Shown: piece after piece, positions 44,813-52,704 of the stretch
Position numbering within the stretch: position 1 is the first letter of the stretch
Layout: each line of letters starts with the position of its first letter
The notes under the pieces: model-generated
Databases searched by the model: none
What the model was told of the DNA's origin: nothing
The model's input: the letters and a program-made list of their open reading frames with translations, nothing else
Assembly: GCA_951813545.1 (NCBI GenBank)
Contig: OX638352.1
Coordinates: 1,178,001 to 1,242,000 of the forward strand
Length of the DNA stretch: 64,000 bases
Reading direction: 5' to 3'
DNA from: an uncultured Poribacteria bacterium
GTDB lineage: Bacteria; Poribacteria; WGA-4E; WGA-3G
Translations under genes and position numbers: made by a program

Positions 44813-45520
44813 TCATTTTAGGAAAAACCCTCCAGGAAAATAGAGGCACCCTTGAAAACACGACGCGAGGCCGACAGAAACTGTCCAAACTATAGTAACT
44901 TCTATAACACCTCTCCCATATTCTGCGCTGAACTCGGTAATAAAAGTTTCTACTAAAGGCGCGATATCTTCTGGACGCTCTCGTAACGGTGGGAGGTGAA
45001 GCATCATGCCTTTAAGACGATAATAGAGATCCTCCCTAAATTCTTTTTCCGCAACTGCTTTGACAATATCTCTATTTGTTGCAGCGATAATGTGGACATC
45101 CACCATCAAAACCTCATTTCCACCGAGACGCGTAAAGGTCGCTGTATCCAAAACGCGAAGCAGCACCTTCTGCGCATCCAACGACATCTCGGGAACCTCA
45201 TCCAAAAAGAGCACGCCACCATTTGCCACCTCAAACGCCCCTCGGCGTTGACAGATTGCACTCGTGAACGCCCCTGCTTCATGACCAAAGAGTTCACTTT
45301 GCAGAAGTTCAGCAGAAAACCTACCACAGTTGATCGCTATAAAAGGTTGGTCCCGTCGGGGACCGTTTTCATGAATGTATTTTGCGACACCTTCCTTACC
45401 AACGCCGGTTTCACCAGTAATGAAGAACGGAATGTTTGATTTTCCAACCTGCTGAATTGTATTATAAATCTTTTGCATTGGTGTCGATGGCAATTGAATG
45501 AACACTGACTGTTGTTGCAT
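44813..45520 (-). pseudogene. Truncated sigma-54-dependent transcriptional activator (AAA+ domain)
   Basis: Start at the ATG at 45520, after AAGGGG. The residues present form most of a sigma-54 AAA+ core: Walker A GETGVGKE, the sigma-contacting loop read as GAFTSA instead of GAFTGA, Walker B LFLDEV, and REDLYYRL near the arginine finger. The frame ends at 44813 within a dispersed repeat (44823-44902), so the C-terminal AAA subdomain, including the expected WPGNVREL-type motif, and the DNA-binding HTH are lost. There is no N-terminal sensor domain. Probably inactive. Confidence 0.75.
44823..44902 (-). repeat. Partial copy of the TACTATAGTTTGGACA element
   Basis: On the minus strand this matches 8465-8540 (TACTATAGTTTGGACAG then TTTCTGTC, GTGCCTCTATTTTCC), with about 64 matching bases. 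It supplies the last residues (VTIVWTVSVGLASCFQG) of the truncated regulator frame. The other terminus was not found, so the copy may be truncated. Confidence 0.75.
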
Positions 45521-46140
45521 AATGACCCCTTTAAAACCAAACCAGTTGTTATTATCTTCTTTGAGGTGAGCAAATTTTGTGCCAATGCCCTTCATGAAAT
45601 GTAATGTATTTTTGTCAAACTTTCACTGAAATTTGAAGGATTTTTACTGGTGTGCCTCTGTAAACACAGGCATACACTAGGTTTATTAAAATACTCACAA
45701 GGACTCACGCTTTGCAAAATAAAATACTCTAACTGGAGAAATAATGCCCAATTGTCTTCCTTGTATGTTATAAATCGCAAGAATTGTCCTATAAATCGCA
45801 AGAATTGCTTGGTTATTCAGAGAAAGCCGATATGAACAAAACTAAAACAGTTTGCAGCATCATATTTCCATCGTACCACCAAACGTCGAAATTCACTATC
45901 CAACCGAGCAGACACTCGACGTAGAGACGATGCCCACGATTCTTCATATACAACAGTGCCACTACTTCAATCTCACACCTACCCTACATACAACACATCT
46001 AACCGATCAGACCGTATCTCTTACCACAACAGTGCTTTCAGAAAAGAAGACCTCGACACGCGAACTTACCGAATGGAGTTTTTGTAGCATGGAATTCAAT
46101 TATTGCGCATAAGATACAATTTGTACTGCCTACGGTTTTT
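45521..46140. other. Intergenic region with an 18-bp direct repeat
   Basis: About 620 bases without a convincing gene. TATAAATCGCAAGAATTG occurs twice in a row (45770-45787 and 45791-45808) with a 3-base spacer. An 86-codon plus-strand frame (45852-46112) has no recognised domain and no clear ribosome binding site. Confidence 0.5.
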
Positions 46141-46199
46141 TAGACCACTCCCTAAAGGAAGATTGTGATATAATACAATCTCATTGAAAGGAGTATCCA

Positions 46200-46484
46200 A
46201 TGGCGAAACGCAGAAAATTCACCCCTGAGTTTAAGGCTGAACTTGTTTTTGAAGTCCTTAGCGGTGACAGTTCCCAAGCAGAAGTGTGTCGACGACATAA
46301 TCTCAACGAAAATCAACTCTCACAGTGGAAGCACCAGCTGCTTGAAAATGCGCCCTCCCTGTTTGCGTCTACGGATAAGCAGTCGAGCGATGCCGAGAAG
46401 CGTATCGCTCACCTTGAGCAGCTCGTTGGGAGAATGGCAGTTGCGTTAGACATCGAAAAAAAACTATTGACGGAGTTGGACTAA
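46200..46484 (+). CDS. IS3-family transposase OrfA
   Basis: A 94-residue protein with the IS3 HTH: KRRKFTPEFKAELVFEVLSGD then AEVCRRHNLNENQLSQWK, and a leucine-zipper-like C-terminal helix. It overlaps an A8 run (46456-46463) near its end. Slipping -1 there gives TIDGVGLTLSEKRCFISAL, which runs into the OrfB frame without a stop, the programmed-frameshift arrangement typical of IS3. Confidence 0.9.
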   Translation: MAKRRKFTPEFKAELVFEVLSGDSSQAEVCRRHNLNENQLSQWKHQLLENAPSLFASTDKQSSDAEKRIAHLEQLVGRMAVALDIEKKLLTELD

Positions 46485-46516
46485 CGTTATCTGAAAAGCG
46501 ATGCTTCATTTCGGCA

Positions 46517-47320
46517 TTGCATAAGGAGCATTCCGTGCGAGATATTTGTGGAATCCTCGGTGTCAACCGGAGCAGTTTCTATTATCAACCCAAAGAAGAT
46601 CCGTCCGAAGCGGTCTTGCGTGCTGAAATAGAGAAACTTGCCGGTGAGCATCCAAGATACGGGTATAGGCGTATCACGCAGTTGCTACAGCGTCAGGGAT
46701 ACACCGTTGGGACCCGACGCGTCGCTCGGTTGATGAAAGCTAATAATCTCTTGGTTGCTGTCAAGCGTGCGTGTCAAACAACAAAATCGCTTCAGGGGGA
46801 TAAGCCCTGGAGCAACCGTCTCGAAAACCTTGAAGTCTCTCGTCACGATCAGGTCTGGGTGGCTGATATTACCTATATTCGTCTCAAGGGACGCTTCATT
46901 TATCTCTGCTTGCTCATGGATGTTTTCACCCGGCTGATCAGAGCTTGGCATATCAGCCAGCACTTGAACCACTCTCTGACGCTCAAACCGCTCAAAGAAG
47001 CATTCTGCCACAGCGTCCCGGAGATTCATCATTCTGATCAAGGCGTGCAGTATCTTTCAAAGGCCTATGTTACCACGCTCGAAGAACATGGCGTTGAGAT
47101 TTCCGTCGCCCGTCGCGGACGACCTTGGGAGAACGGATATGCTGAAAGACTCATCCGCACCCTCAAAGAGGAAGAAGTTCACATCAATGACTATCAAAGC
47201 ATCACCGACGCGAGAGATCGCATCGGACATTTTATTACAAACGTCTATAATCAGAAACGCCCACATGCGGCGTTAGGGTATTTGATGCCTATCGAATTTC
47301 AACGACAAACCTTATCTTAA
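46517..47320 (+). CDS. IS3-family transposase OrfB (integrase core)
   Basis: The frame starts from TTG at 46517 as listed but continues upstream to the A8 slippage site, so most product is made as an OrfAB fusion. The HTH_21-type start (IEKLAGEHPRYGYRRIT) and the rve integrase domain are visible: Asp in WVADITYIRL near 111, Asp in HHSDQGVQYLS near 175, and Glu in RPWENGYAERLIRTLKEEE near 210, the complete DDE triad. It moves the surrounding element. Confidence 0.9.
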   Translation: MHKEHSVRDICGILGVNRSSFYYQPKEDPSEAVLRAEIEKLAGEHPRYGYRRITQLLQRQGYTVGTRRVARLMKANNLLVAVKRACQTTKSLQGDKPWSNRLENLEVSRHDQVWVADITYIRLKGRFIYLCLLMDVFTRLIRAWHISQHLNHSLTLKPLKEAFCHSVPEIHHSDQGVQYLSKAYVTTLEEHGVEISVARRGRPWENGYAERLIRTLKEEEVHINDYQSITDARDRIGHFITNVYNQKRPHAALGYLMPIEFQRQTLS

Positions 47321-47398
47321 CTTTGCGAAATCGTGGTCTAAATAAGCGTATGCACTTCAATTTTTGCGTTTTGATAACGAACTCATAGCGAGTACGCG

Positions 47399-47770
47399 TT
47401 ATGAATGGTTGAAAGTTATCCGCAAGTTAATCATAGAATAAGCTAAATGGCGAAACCCTAACCGGGTCTCTTTGAGTTTATCGTAGCTCAGTGCGAGTCT
47501 TCGGTAAGTATCCTGCCATCCGAAAGTTCGCTCGACTTTATATCGTAGTTTGTATATGTCTTTGTTAAACCAGCGGAACATGCGGGCAATAACGATAGGT
47601 TCTTTAGCATTGCGCTTGTTGGGATAGATCACGGGGGTCAGTCCGTGTTCTCTAATGATCTTATGATTCGCCTTGGCGTCAAATGCCGAGTCAAGCGTGA
47701 GTGCGGAGCCGCACAGGTCCATACCCATCCGTTGACTAAAAGCGATGAGATCCCTGAAGGCTTCGGGCAA
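47399..47770 (-). CDS. IS5-family transposase, C-terminal part
   Basis: A 123-residue stretch containing TLDSAFDAKANHKIIREHG and YKVERTFGWQDTYRRLALSYDKLKETRLGF, an IS5 DDE-type C-terminus. The frame extends upstream through RPINEHDTTILPEAF and GYSGHKHQKGEKELTLTDNHG back to the AAAAAAG site, so the real product is the frameshifted full transposase. Confidence 0.75.
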   Translation of the reverse strand: MPEAFRDLIAFSQRMGMDLCGSALTLDSAFDAKANHKIIREHGLTPVIYPNKRNAKEPIVIARMFRWFNKDIYKLRYKVERTFGWQDTYRRLALSYDKLKETRLGFRHLAYSMINLRITFNHS

Positions 47771-47844
47771 AATGGTTGTATCATGTTCATTGATGGGTCT
47801 AATCGTTGTCGGGCCTATGATAAACCCGTGATTATCGGTAAGAG

Positions 47845-48267
47845 TTAGCTCTTTTTCGCCTTTCTGGTGTTTGTGTCCTGAATAACCGATGCCGGCACCC
47901 CCTTTTTTACGACCGTGTTCGACCCATCTCCATGAACGCAGGTCGTATCAAGTTGATCGGTATCAAGCAAGTGTATCACGGACGCCTCAAAAAGGTTCTC
48001 ATACGAGCCATCTTTGGACCAGCGATGATGCCATTTATAGACATTCGACCAATGCAGTTCATTGCGCCGGGTTCGGAGTTGATTCCATTGAATGCCCGTA
48101 TGTAAAACATAGAGGATATAGTTGAATATCTTATAGAAGGAGAGTTTCGGCTTCGGACCTTTGATACGTTTCGATAGATGTGGCAAGATATACTCATTAA
48201 AATCCTTGCGCGAAACCTGTTTCGGAATACCATTGTATCTCGGCGACTTTTGAGATTCAGCTGTCAT
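47845..48267 (-). CDS. IS5-family transposase, N-terminal part
   Basis: Start ATG at 48267 with AAAGGTG upstream; the frame is open to 48321. The 140-residue product has an N-terminal IS5 domain (NYILYVLHTGIQWNQLR then RWSKDGSYENLF) and the first catalytic block near VHGDGSNTVVKK. It ends shortly after the A AAA AAG slippery heptamer, after which a -1 shift gives the sensible GGAGIGYSGHKH continuation. So one transposase is probably made by programmed frameshift. Confidence 0.75.
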   Translation of the reverse strand: MTAESQKSPRYNGIPKQVSRKDFNEYILPHLSKRIKGPKPKLSFYKIFNYILYVLHTGIQWNQLRTRRNELHWSNVYKWHHRWSKDGSYENLFEASVIHLLDTDQLDTTCVHGDGSNTVVKKGVPASVIQDTNTRKAKKS

Positions 48268-48766
48268 AAGAGCACCTTTCATAAAGTAAATGGGTATCAA
48301 ATGTGGAAAATAAAGGGACATAAAGTGTCGCCTTTTATTCCACTATTTTAAAACATTTCTATGTTTTACTCAATATGACTTCAACAGAAAAGAACTGCAG
48401 AAGGACGCTCTTTCTTCAAAGAAACGTCCTTTATTAATTCACTTTCAGGTGGAATCTGGTATAATACATTATCGACAACTCCAATCTAAAATCTCGGTTT
48501 AAAAAAGTCATATTCCTGACAAATGAAGAACAAATAGGTTTTTATAGTAAAACCCGAAAATAAGAGGGCACTTTGGAAAACACAAAACACCTCACCACCG
48601 CTGGCGAGGATTGTATCCTCGCCTCTTTGGAGTGTCTAATTAATTCTAAACTTTACTATAAGTCAAATGTAGTCAATCCGTCTCAAGAGCAAATCTCGGA
48701 TTAAAGATTTTATTGCGAAAGGGATACATTGGCGTACTTACAGCGTCATGGTCATAGATACATATG
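48268..48766. other. Intergenic region with a 120-bp element
   Basis: About 500 bases without a gene between two IS5-type elements. It includes the repeat at 48542-48661. The rest is AT-rich, with nothing recognised. Confidence 0.5.
48542..48661 (-). repeat. MITE-like element with TTATAGTAAA ends and GGCGAGGAT core
   Basis: 120 bp with perfect 10-bp inverted ends TTATAGTAAA (48542-48551) and TTTACTATAA (48652-48661). The core has a perfect hairpin GGCGAGGAT-TGT-ATCCTCGCC (48603-48623), also found at 10974-10994 beside ACTATAGTAAAAT. Confidence 0.72.
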
Positions 48767-48844
48767 AGACATTATAACGATTTAATTGTAAGTTTAGTTG
48801 GTCTATGGTAAAATCAGAAGAAATCCTATTTTGGAGACCCACTG

Positions 48845-49285
48845 ATGACCCGTTATGAAATACTGAAAGATAAACCGAAACGATTCTTGTCGTTGACAGG
48901 TTATACACTCGAAGAGTTTTCAGCACTTCTTGCGTCCTTTTCCAAGCGATTTCTGGCGTTCGTAGAAACACAGACGCTTGATGGCAAACACCGAAAGAAA
49001 CGTCGGTATACTCTCTATAAGAACAGTTGCTTACCGTCTCACGAGGATCACTTACTTTTTATTTTGATATACCTCCGAAAAGCGATGACGCAAGATGTGC
49101 TTGGTGAACTTTTTGGGATGTCTCCACCCGTCGCTAACAAATGGATTCATAGGCTCTTGCCTGTGTTGAACTCTGCTCTGGCAGACCTTGAAGCGTTGCC
49201 ATCACGGGAAGCAGTCGCTTCAACTGTTGACGCATCGCCGCAGACTTCAACAGATCGTCAAGATTCAAGTCTCTTTTTTTCATGA
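48845..49285 (+). CDS. IS5-family transposase, N-terminal part
   Basis: A 146-residue protein with a helix-turn-helix region (MTQDVLGELFGMSPPVANKWIHRLL near 90) and a final segment read out of the true frame (TDRQDSSLFFS, at a T7 run). The following frame (49188-49793) continues the DDE domain after a +1 shift at that T7 run, or with one T lost. Probably a frameshifted copy. Confidence 0.75.
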   Translation: MTRYEILKDKPKRFLSLTGYTLEEFSALLASFSKRFLAFVETQTLDGKHRKKRRYTLYKNSCLPSHEDHLLFILIYLRKAMTQDVLGELFGMSPPVANKWIHRLLPVLNSALADLEALPSREAVASTVDASPQTSTDRQDSSLFFS

Positions 49286-49793
49286 TGGTACGGAGCGTCC
49301 GATTCAGCGTCCAAAAGACCGAGAAGCACAGCAGGCCTATTATAGTGGTAAAAAGAAGCAACACACCCTCAAGAATAACCTGCTGATCAATGCGGATAGC
49401 AAAGTGTTGTTATTGACCCCCTCCTATGAAGGCAGGATACATGACAAGCGCATTGCTGATATGACGGTCTATCTCCTGCCAGAGGGCAGTTGTTTGTATC
49501 AAGATTCAGGCTTTCAAGGTTTTTCGGTTCCGGGTGTGAAGATGATTCAACCTATGAAGAAACCGAAAAGTCGAGACCTGACGGATCAAGAGAAAGCGAA
49601 GAATCGTGAGATTTCATCCATCCGCATCCGCATTGAACATGCTATTAGGGGTATCAAAAGATACCGGATCGTCAAAGATAAGTTGCGCACCTCTAAAAAA
49701 GGGTTTGCCGATTTAGTTATGGAAACTTGTTGTGGGTTACACAACTTTAGGTTAAACTTCAGACCTTGGGTCTATCCCGAACTTCAACATTAA
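49188..49793 (+). CDS. IS5-family transposase, C-terminal part
   Basis: A 201-codon frame, of which the first 35 codons are out-of-frame reading of the N-terminal part. The useful part starts near FFHDGTERPIQRPKD, then YYSGKKKQHTLKNNLLINAD and RIRIEHAIRGIKRYRIVKDKLR with the final Glu. These are DDE-domain motifs. It probably needs a shift at the T7 run to be joined to the N-terminal part. Confidence 0.75.
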   Translation: MKRCHHGKQSLQLLTHRRRLQQIVKIQVSFFHDGTERPIQRPKDREAQQAYYSGKKKQHTLKNNLLINADSKVLLLTPSYEGRIHDKRIADMTVYLLPEGSCLYQDSGFQGFSVPGVKMIQPMKKPKSRDLTDQEKAKNREISSIRIRIEHAIRGIKRYRIVKDKLRTSKKGFADLVMETCCGLHNFRLNFRPWVYPELQH

Positions 49794-49808
49794 ATTGTTA
49801 TAATGTCT

Positions 49809-50441
49809 ATGACAGATCAGCAAGTGTCTCAAGATAAATTCGCAGCGTACGTTGCGCAGAAAATCATGGTTCTCTATTCAAAATTTGATGCACCTCAATT
49901 GGTTGCACTGAGTGGGCCGGATTGTACAGGAAAATCTACGCTCGCTATTGGTGTGCGAGAACAGTTGAACAGTCTCGATTTGAGCGTAGCCCTGCTCTCA
50001 ATAGATACGTTCCTAATTCCTCGTCATCTAAGGGCACCGAGTACATCTGAATTCATTGAGTACTTTGAGAACGCCTTTGACTACGCTGCGCTCGTGCAGA
50101 CCCTTGAAACTCTCAAAGACAGTGCGTCTTCAGCAAATCCAAACTCGTGTGACATTGTTCTTGTTGAAGGCGTTTTCCTACTACGAAGAGAACTTTATAA
50201 CTGGTGGGATTTTAGGATCTGGATAGAGGTGGATACCTCTGTGATTATGAATCGAGCGATTAAGCGGGATAAAGAGTACTTCGGCGATGAATGCACCGTG
50301 CGACGCGTTTACGAGAATCGGTGTCTGCCAGCGCAAGATTACCATATACAGCGCGATCTGCCGAAGCAAAACGCTGACATCACCGCTACATTCGAGCATG
50401 AAATGTGGACAGTAACTACATTACAAGACAAAGAAGATTGA
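49809..50441 (+). CDS. Uridine kinase-like P-loop protein
   Basis: The ATG at 49809 is the first base after the IS5 element (which inserted at this start); an in-frame ATG at 49803 lies in the IS end. The 210-residue protein has Walker A GPDCTGKST near residue 38 and a later DIVLVEGVFLL strand and RDLPKQNAD region typical of uridine kinase/phosphoribulokinase-like enzymes. It probably phosphorylates a nucleoside or sugar. The insertion replaced its upstream region, so its expression may depend on the IS. Confidence 0.8.
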   Translation: MTDQQVSQDKFAAYVAQKIMVLYSKFDAPQLVALSGPDCTGKSTLAIGVREQLNSLDLSVALLSIDTFLIPRHLRAPSTSEFIEYFENAFDYAALVQTLETLKDSASSANPNSCDIVLVEGVFLLRRELYNWWDFRIWIEVDTSVIMNRAIKRDKEYFGDECTVRRVYENRCLPAQDYHIQRDLPKQNADITATFEHEMWTVTTLQDKED

Positions 50442-50584
50442 GACGACTTAAAAAACGAGAATGCAGCTTCTATTTTCTCGGCAAGGATAGCAGCCGGTTT
50501 AGACAATTCGTCCGAGTTTATCGGATAACCACTTGACATCGTCTAATTTCCTCCTTACTTTTTAGGTGCCAGAGAACACAAGAC

Positions 50585-51805
50585 TCAGAAATAGACCCGA
50601 AATGAAGAAAAGAAAAGATTCGGATAACTACCGAACTCCGATCGAAATTCGGATGCTTCGCCGTTCTTCGGTCGCTTTCCGATACTGATGAAGCCTCCAA
50701 CAGAAAGATGGATATCCTCCGCGACGTTATAGGCAATCTGTGGGGCAATAAAGGTCGACGGATCAGATAAGTTGAACAACATCTGTTCACTGAAACTAAT
50801 TAGAGGTGTTAGTTGATGGGTGAATCCGGGGGCAAGATAGTGGACACCCAGCAGATAAACGCCTCCGTTGGTGTAGGCGGGTTGGTCCAAATTGGTGAAA
50901 AAATTTTCAGGTTCCGTCGCGCCTGCACCGCTGAAATGATATTCGATAAAAGCGTAAGTCTCCCCGCCGAAGCTATAGTCCAAACCGACGGAGGCACGCA
51001 GATAATTATCCGATGCGTTGGGTTGGTTATCAAAAGGTTTGGCAAACACGTAAGCCATTTCTAACCAAGATCCCGCGCCTCCAATACCGCGCGTTATATC
51101 CAAACCGACAAGCAGATTTTTTTGAAATTCCAACAACAAAACCGAGAAGTCTGTCTCCGCTGCATTCAATTGACTCCGAAGAAAAACAGCACTCTTTCCA
51201 AAATTGAAATCGTTGCCGAAAATATATCCTGTATCCAGCTCACCCAGAACACCCACCGGAATACGGACCCGAATTGCGTCTACGCCAACGCGATCCTCTG
51301 TGTCCAATTGGTCGTAGGTGTACGGAGCAATAACATCGGTAGGATTTATGATCCGAGCACTCCCCCAAGCAATCGCATCTCGACCAACGGAGAAATCCGC
51401 AAAATCTGTGCTGAACTGAACCGAAGCACGATCAAAGTTGTGATAGACACCGACACTGCCGACCGGATCATCCTCGCTCGGATAGATCGGCGAGTCCAAA
51501 TCTGTTACGCGGTAACGGGATGAAGCAGTACCAACAGCAATAAGAGGCTGAGAAAAGAATAGAGGGTCTTGAATGCGCGGGGCAAAATCGTAGGCGAAAG
51601 CAAATGAAAGTGAGTCCGCTGGCGCGTAGGAGAGATTGAGTCGTAGCCGATTGACCACAACACCGGCTATCGGTGCGTCTGGGAGCGGTGAATTGAATAC
51701 AGTGGAAAAGTTTTTGTAATAACCACCAACCCGGAATTCTGCGTTGGCGGTTCCTACAAATGGCATTGTCATCAAACAGATGGCGAGTGCCAGAATAATT
51801 CTCAT
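50585..51805 (-). CDS. Outer-membrane porin-like beta-barrel protein
   Basis: The ATG at 51805 has AAGGG upstream. The 406-residue protein has a signal peptide ending TANA near 22 and then about 16 amphipathic strands with Gly/aromatic girdles (FRVGGYYKNFS, LSFAFAYDFAP). It ends in a phenylalanine (FFSSFRVYF), the typical last residue of outer-membrane barrels. DUF1302-like. It is the last gene of a minus-strand cluster with the ABC exporter genes, so it may be the outer-membrane exit. Confidence 0.8.
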   Translation of the reverse strand: MRIILALAICLMTMPFVGTANAEFRVGGYYKNFSTVFNSPLPDAPIAGVVVNRLRLNLSYAPADSLSFAFAYDFAPRIQDPLFFSQPLIAVGTASSRYRVTDLDSPIYPSEDDPVGSVGVYHNFDRASVQFSTDFADFSVGRDAIAWGSARIINPTDVIAPYTYDQLDTEDRVGVDAIRVRIPVGVLGELDTGYIFGNDFNFGKSAVFLRSQLNAAETDFSVLLLEFQKNLLVGLDITRGIGGAGSWLEMAYVFAKPFDNQPNASDNYLRASVGLDYSFGGETYAFIEYHFSGAGATEPENFFTNLDQPAYTNGGVYLLGVHYLAPGFTHQLTPLISFSEQMLFNLSDPSTFIAPQIAYNVAEDIHLSVGGFISIGKRPKNGEASEFRSEFGSYPNLFFSSFRVYF

Positions 51806-51845
51806 CAGCAATCCCTTTTAACTGACGACTGAGAACCGAAAACCG

Positions 51846-52547
51846 TTACCTCGTCTCATCAGTGTCTACACGTCCGTCGCGAAGTGTAATCAGACGGTTC
51901 GCACCTTCCATCACCATCGGATCGTGCGTTGAGAAGATGAACGTCATGCCGGTTTCAGCGTTGAGGTGACGCATCATCTCAAGCAGGTCGGCACCTGTTT
52001 TAGAGTCGAGATTCGCGGTCGGTTCATCGGCGAGTATAATCTGAGGTTCAGAGACCATCGCACGCGCGATAGCGACACGCTGCTGCTGTCCACCTGAAAG
52101 CTGTGTCGGTGTTCGGTCAGCGACCCCTTTTAATCCAACGGCTTCAAGCATTGCAATAACCCGTTCGTGCCGTTCCGCTTTCGGCACCCCCGCCAAGAGC
52201 ATAATGTATTCAACATTTTCCTCAATCGTCAGCACAGGAATCAGGTTATAAGCCTGAAAGATGAATCCGATGTTATCGCGTCGAAAGTCAGAGAGTTCGT
52301 TGCCACTCATCTCCGATAGCACCTTGCCAGCCAGCCACACTTTCCCGTCTGTGGGAGTGTCCAAACCAGAAATGATGTTGAGAAAGGTTGTTTTGCCGGA
52401 ACCGGATGGACCCACGAGTGCCGTAAATTCTCCTGATTGGATGGTTAAATCAATCCCGTTAAGCGCGTTGACAGGAACCCCATCCGCTGCATAGACCTTT
52501 GTTACACCTTCTGTGACGATGACATCTGTTTTCTGCATCTGTTCCAT
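51846..52547 (-). CDS. ABC transporter ATP-binding protein (LolD/MacB-like)
   Basis: A 233-residue nucleotide-binding subunit: Walker A GPSGSGKTT near 43, a Q-loop, signature LSGGQQQRVAIARA near 140, Walker B ILADEPTANLDS near 162, and the switch His in FSTHDP. This matches LolD/MacB-type exporters. It is followed by the outer-membrane barrel gene and preceded on the same strand by two FtsX-type permease genes. Confidence 0.93.
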   Translation of the reverse strand: MEQMQKTDVIVTEGVTKVYAADGVPVNALNGIDLTIQSGEFTALVGPSGSGKTTFLNIISGLDTPTDGKVWLAGKVLSEMSGNELSDFRRDNIGFIFQAYNLIPVLTIEENVEYIMLLAGVPKAERHERVIAMLEAVGLKGVADRTPTQLSGGQQQRVAIARAMVSEPQIILADEPTANLDSKTGADLLEMMRHLNAETGMTFIFSTHDPMVMEGANRLITLRDGRVDTDETR

Positions 52548-52704
52548 TTTTTTAATTATGGGCCTCTGAAGCTGCCCTCCATTTCGTTTCGGGCAGGTTT
52601 TTGGTTTAGTTCATGCGGGGTTGGTTCTTTTTCGTCTTTGAGACAATTGCAATTAACCAGACACTATCCTGAAACGAAGTGGAAAGGTGACCAGATTTAA
52701 TAGT
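52548..52704. other. Intergenic region with GAAACGAA-type repeats
   Basis: About 155 bases before the ATPase gene, containing an inverted pair of CTGCCC and GGGCAG around CTCCATTTCGTTTC and a copy of GAAACGAAGTGGAAAG, sequences also present in the 108-bp repeats. No promoter was recognised. Confidence 0.45.

Larger units (their letters stand above)
46141..47340 (+). mobile_element. IS3-family insertion sequence
   Basis: About 1.2 kb, with short inverted ends TAGACCAC (46141-46148 and 47333-47340). It has two overlapping-style frames for OrfA and OrfB. No clear target-site duplication was found, so its ends are tentative. Confidence 0.75.
47399..48267 (-). mobile_element. IS5-family element (coding span; ends not set)
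   Basis: It holds two transposase frames, 47845-48267 and 47399-47770, joined by a likely -1 frameshift at AAAAAAG (plus strand 47902-47908). Terminal repeats were not identified. Confidence 0.7.
48767..49808 (+). mobile_element. IS5-family element with 3-bp target duplication
   Basis: The ends AGACATTATAAC (48767-48778) and its inverted copy at 49797-49808 match at 11 of 12 positions. ATG flanks both sides (48764-48766 and 49809-49811), a probable 3-bp target duplication. The right copy is the start codon of the next gene. Confidence 0.75.

Noticed and set aside
45852..46112. 86-codon plus-strand frame
   Set aside because: No ribosome binding site, no recognised domain, and it sits between two mobile elements.
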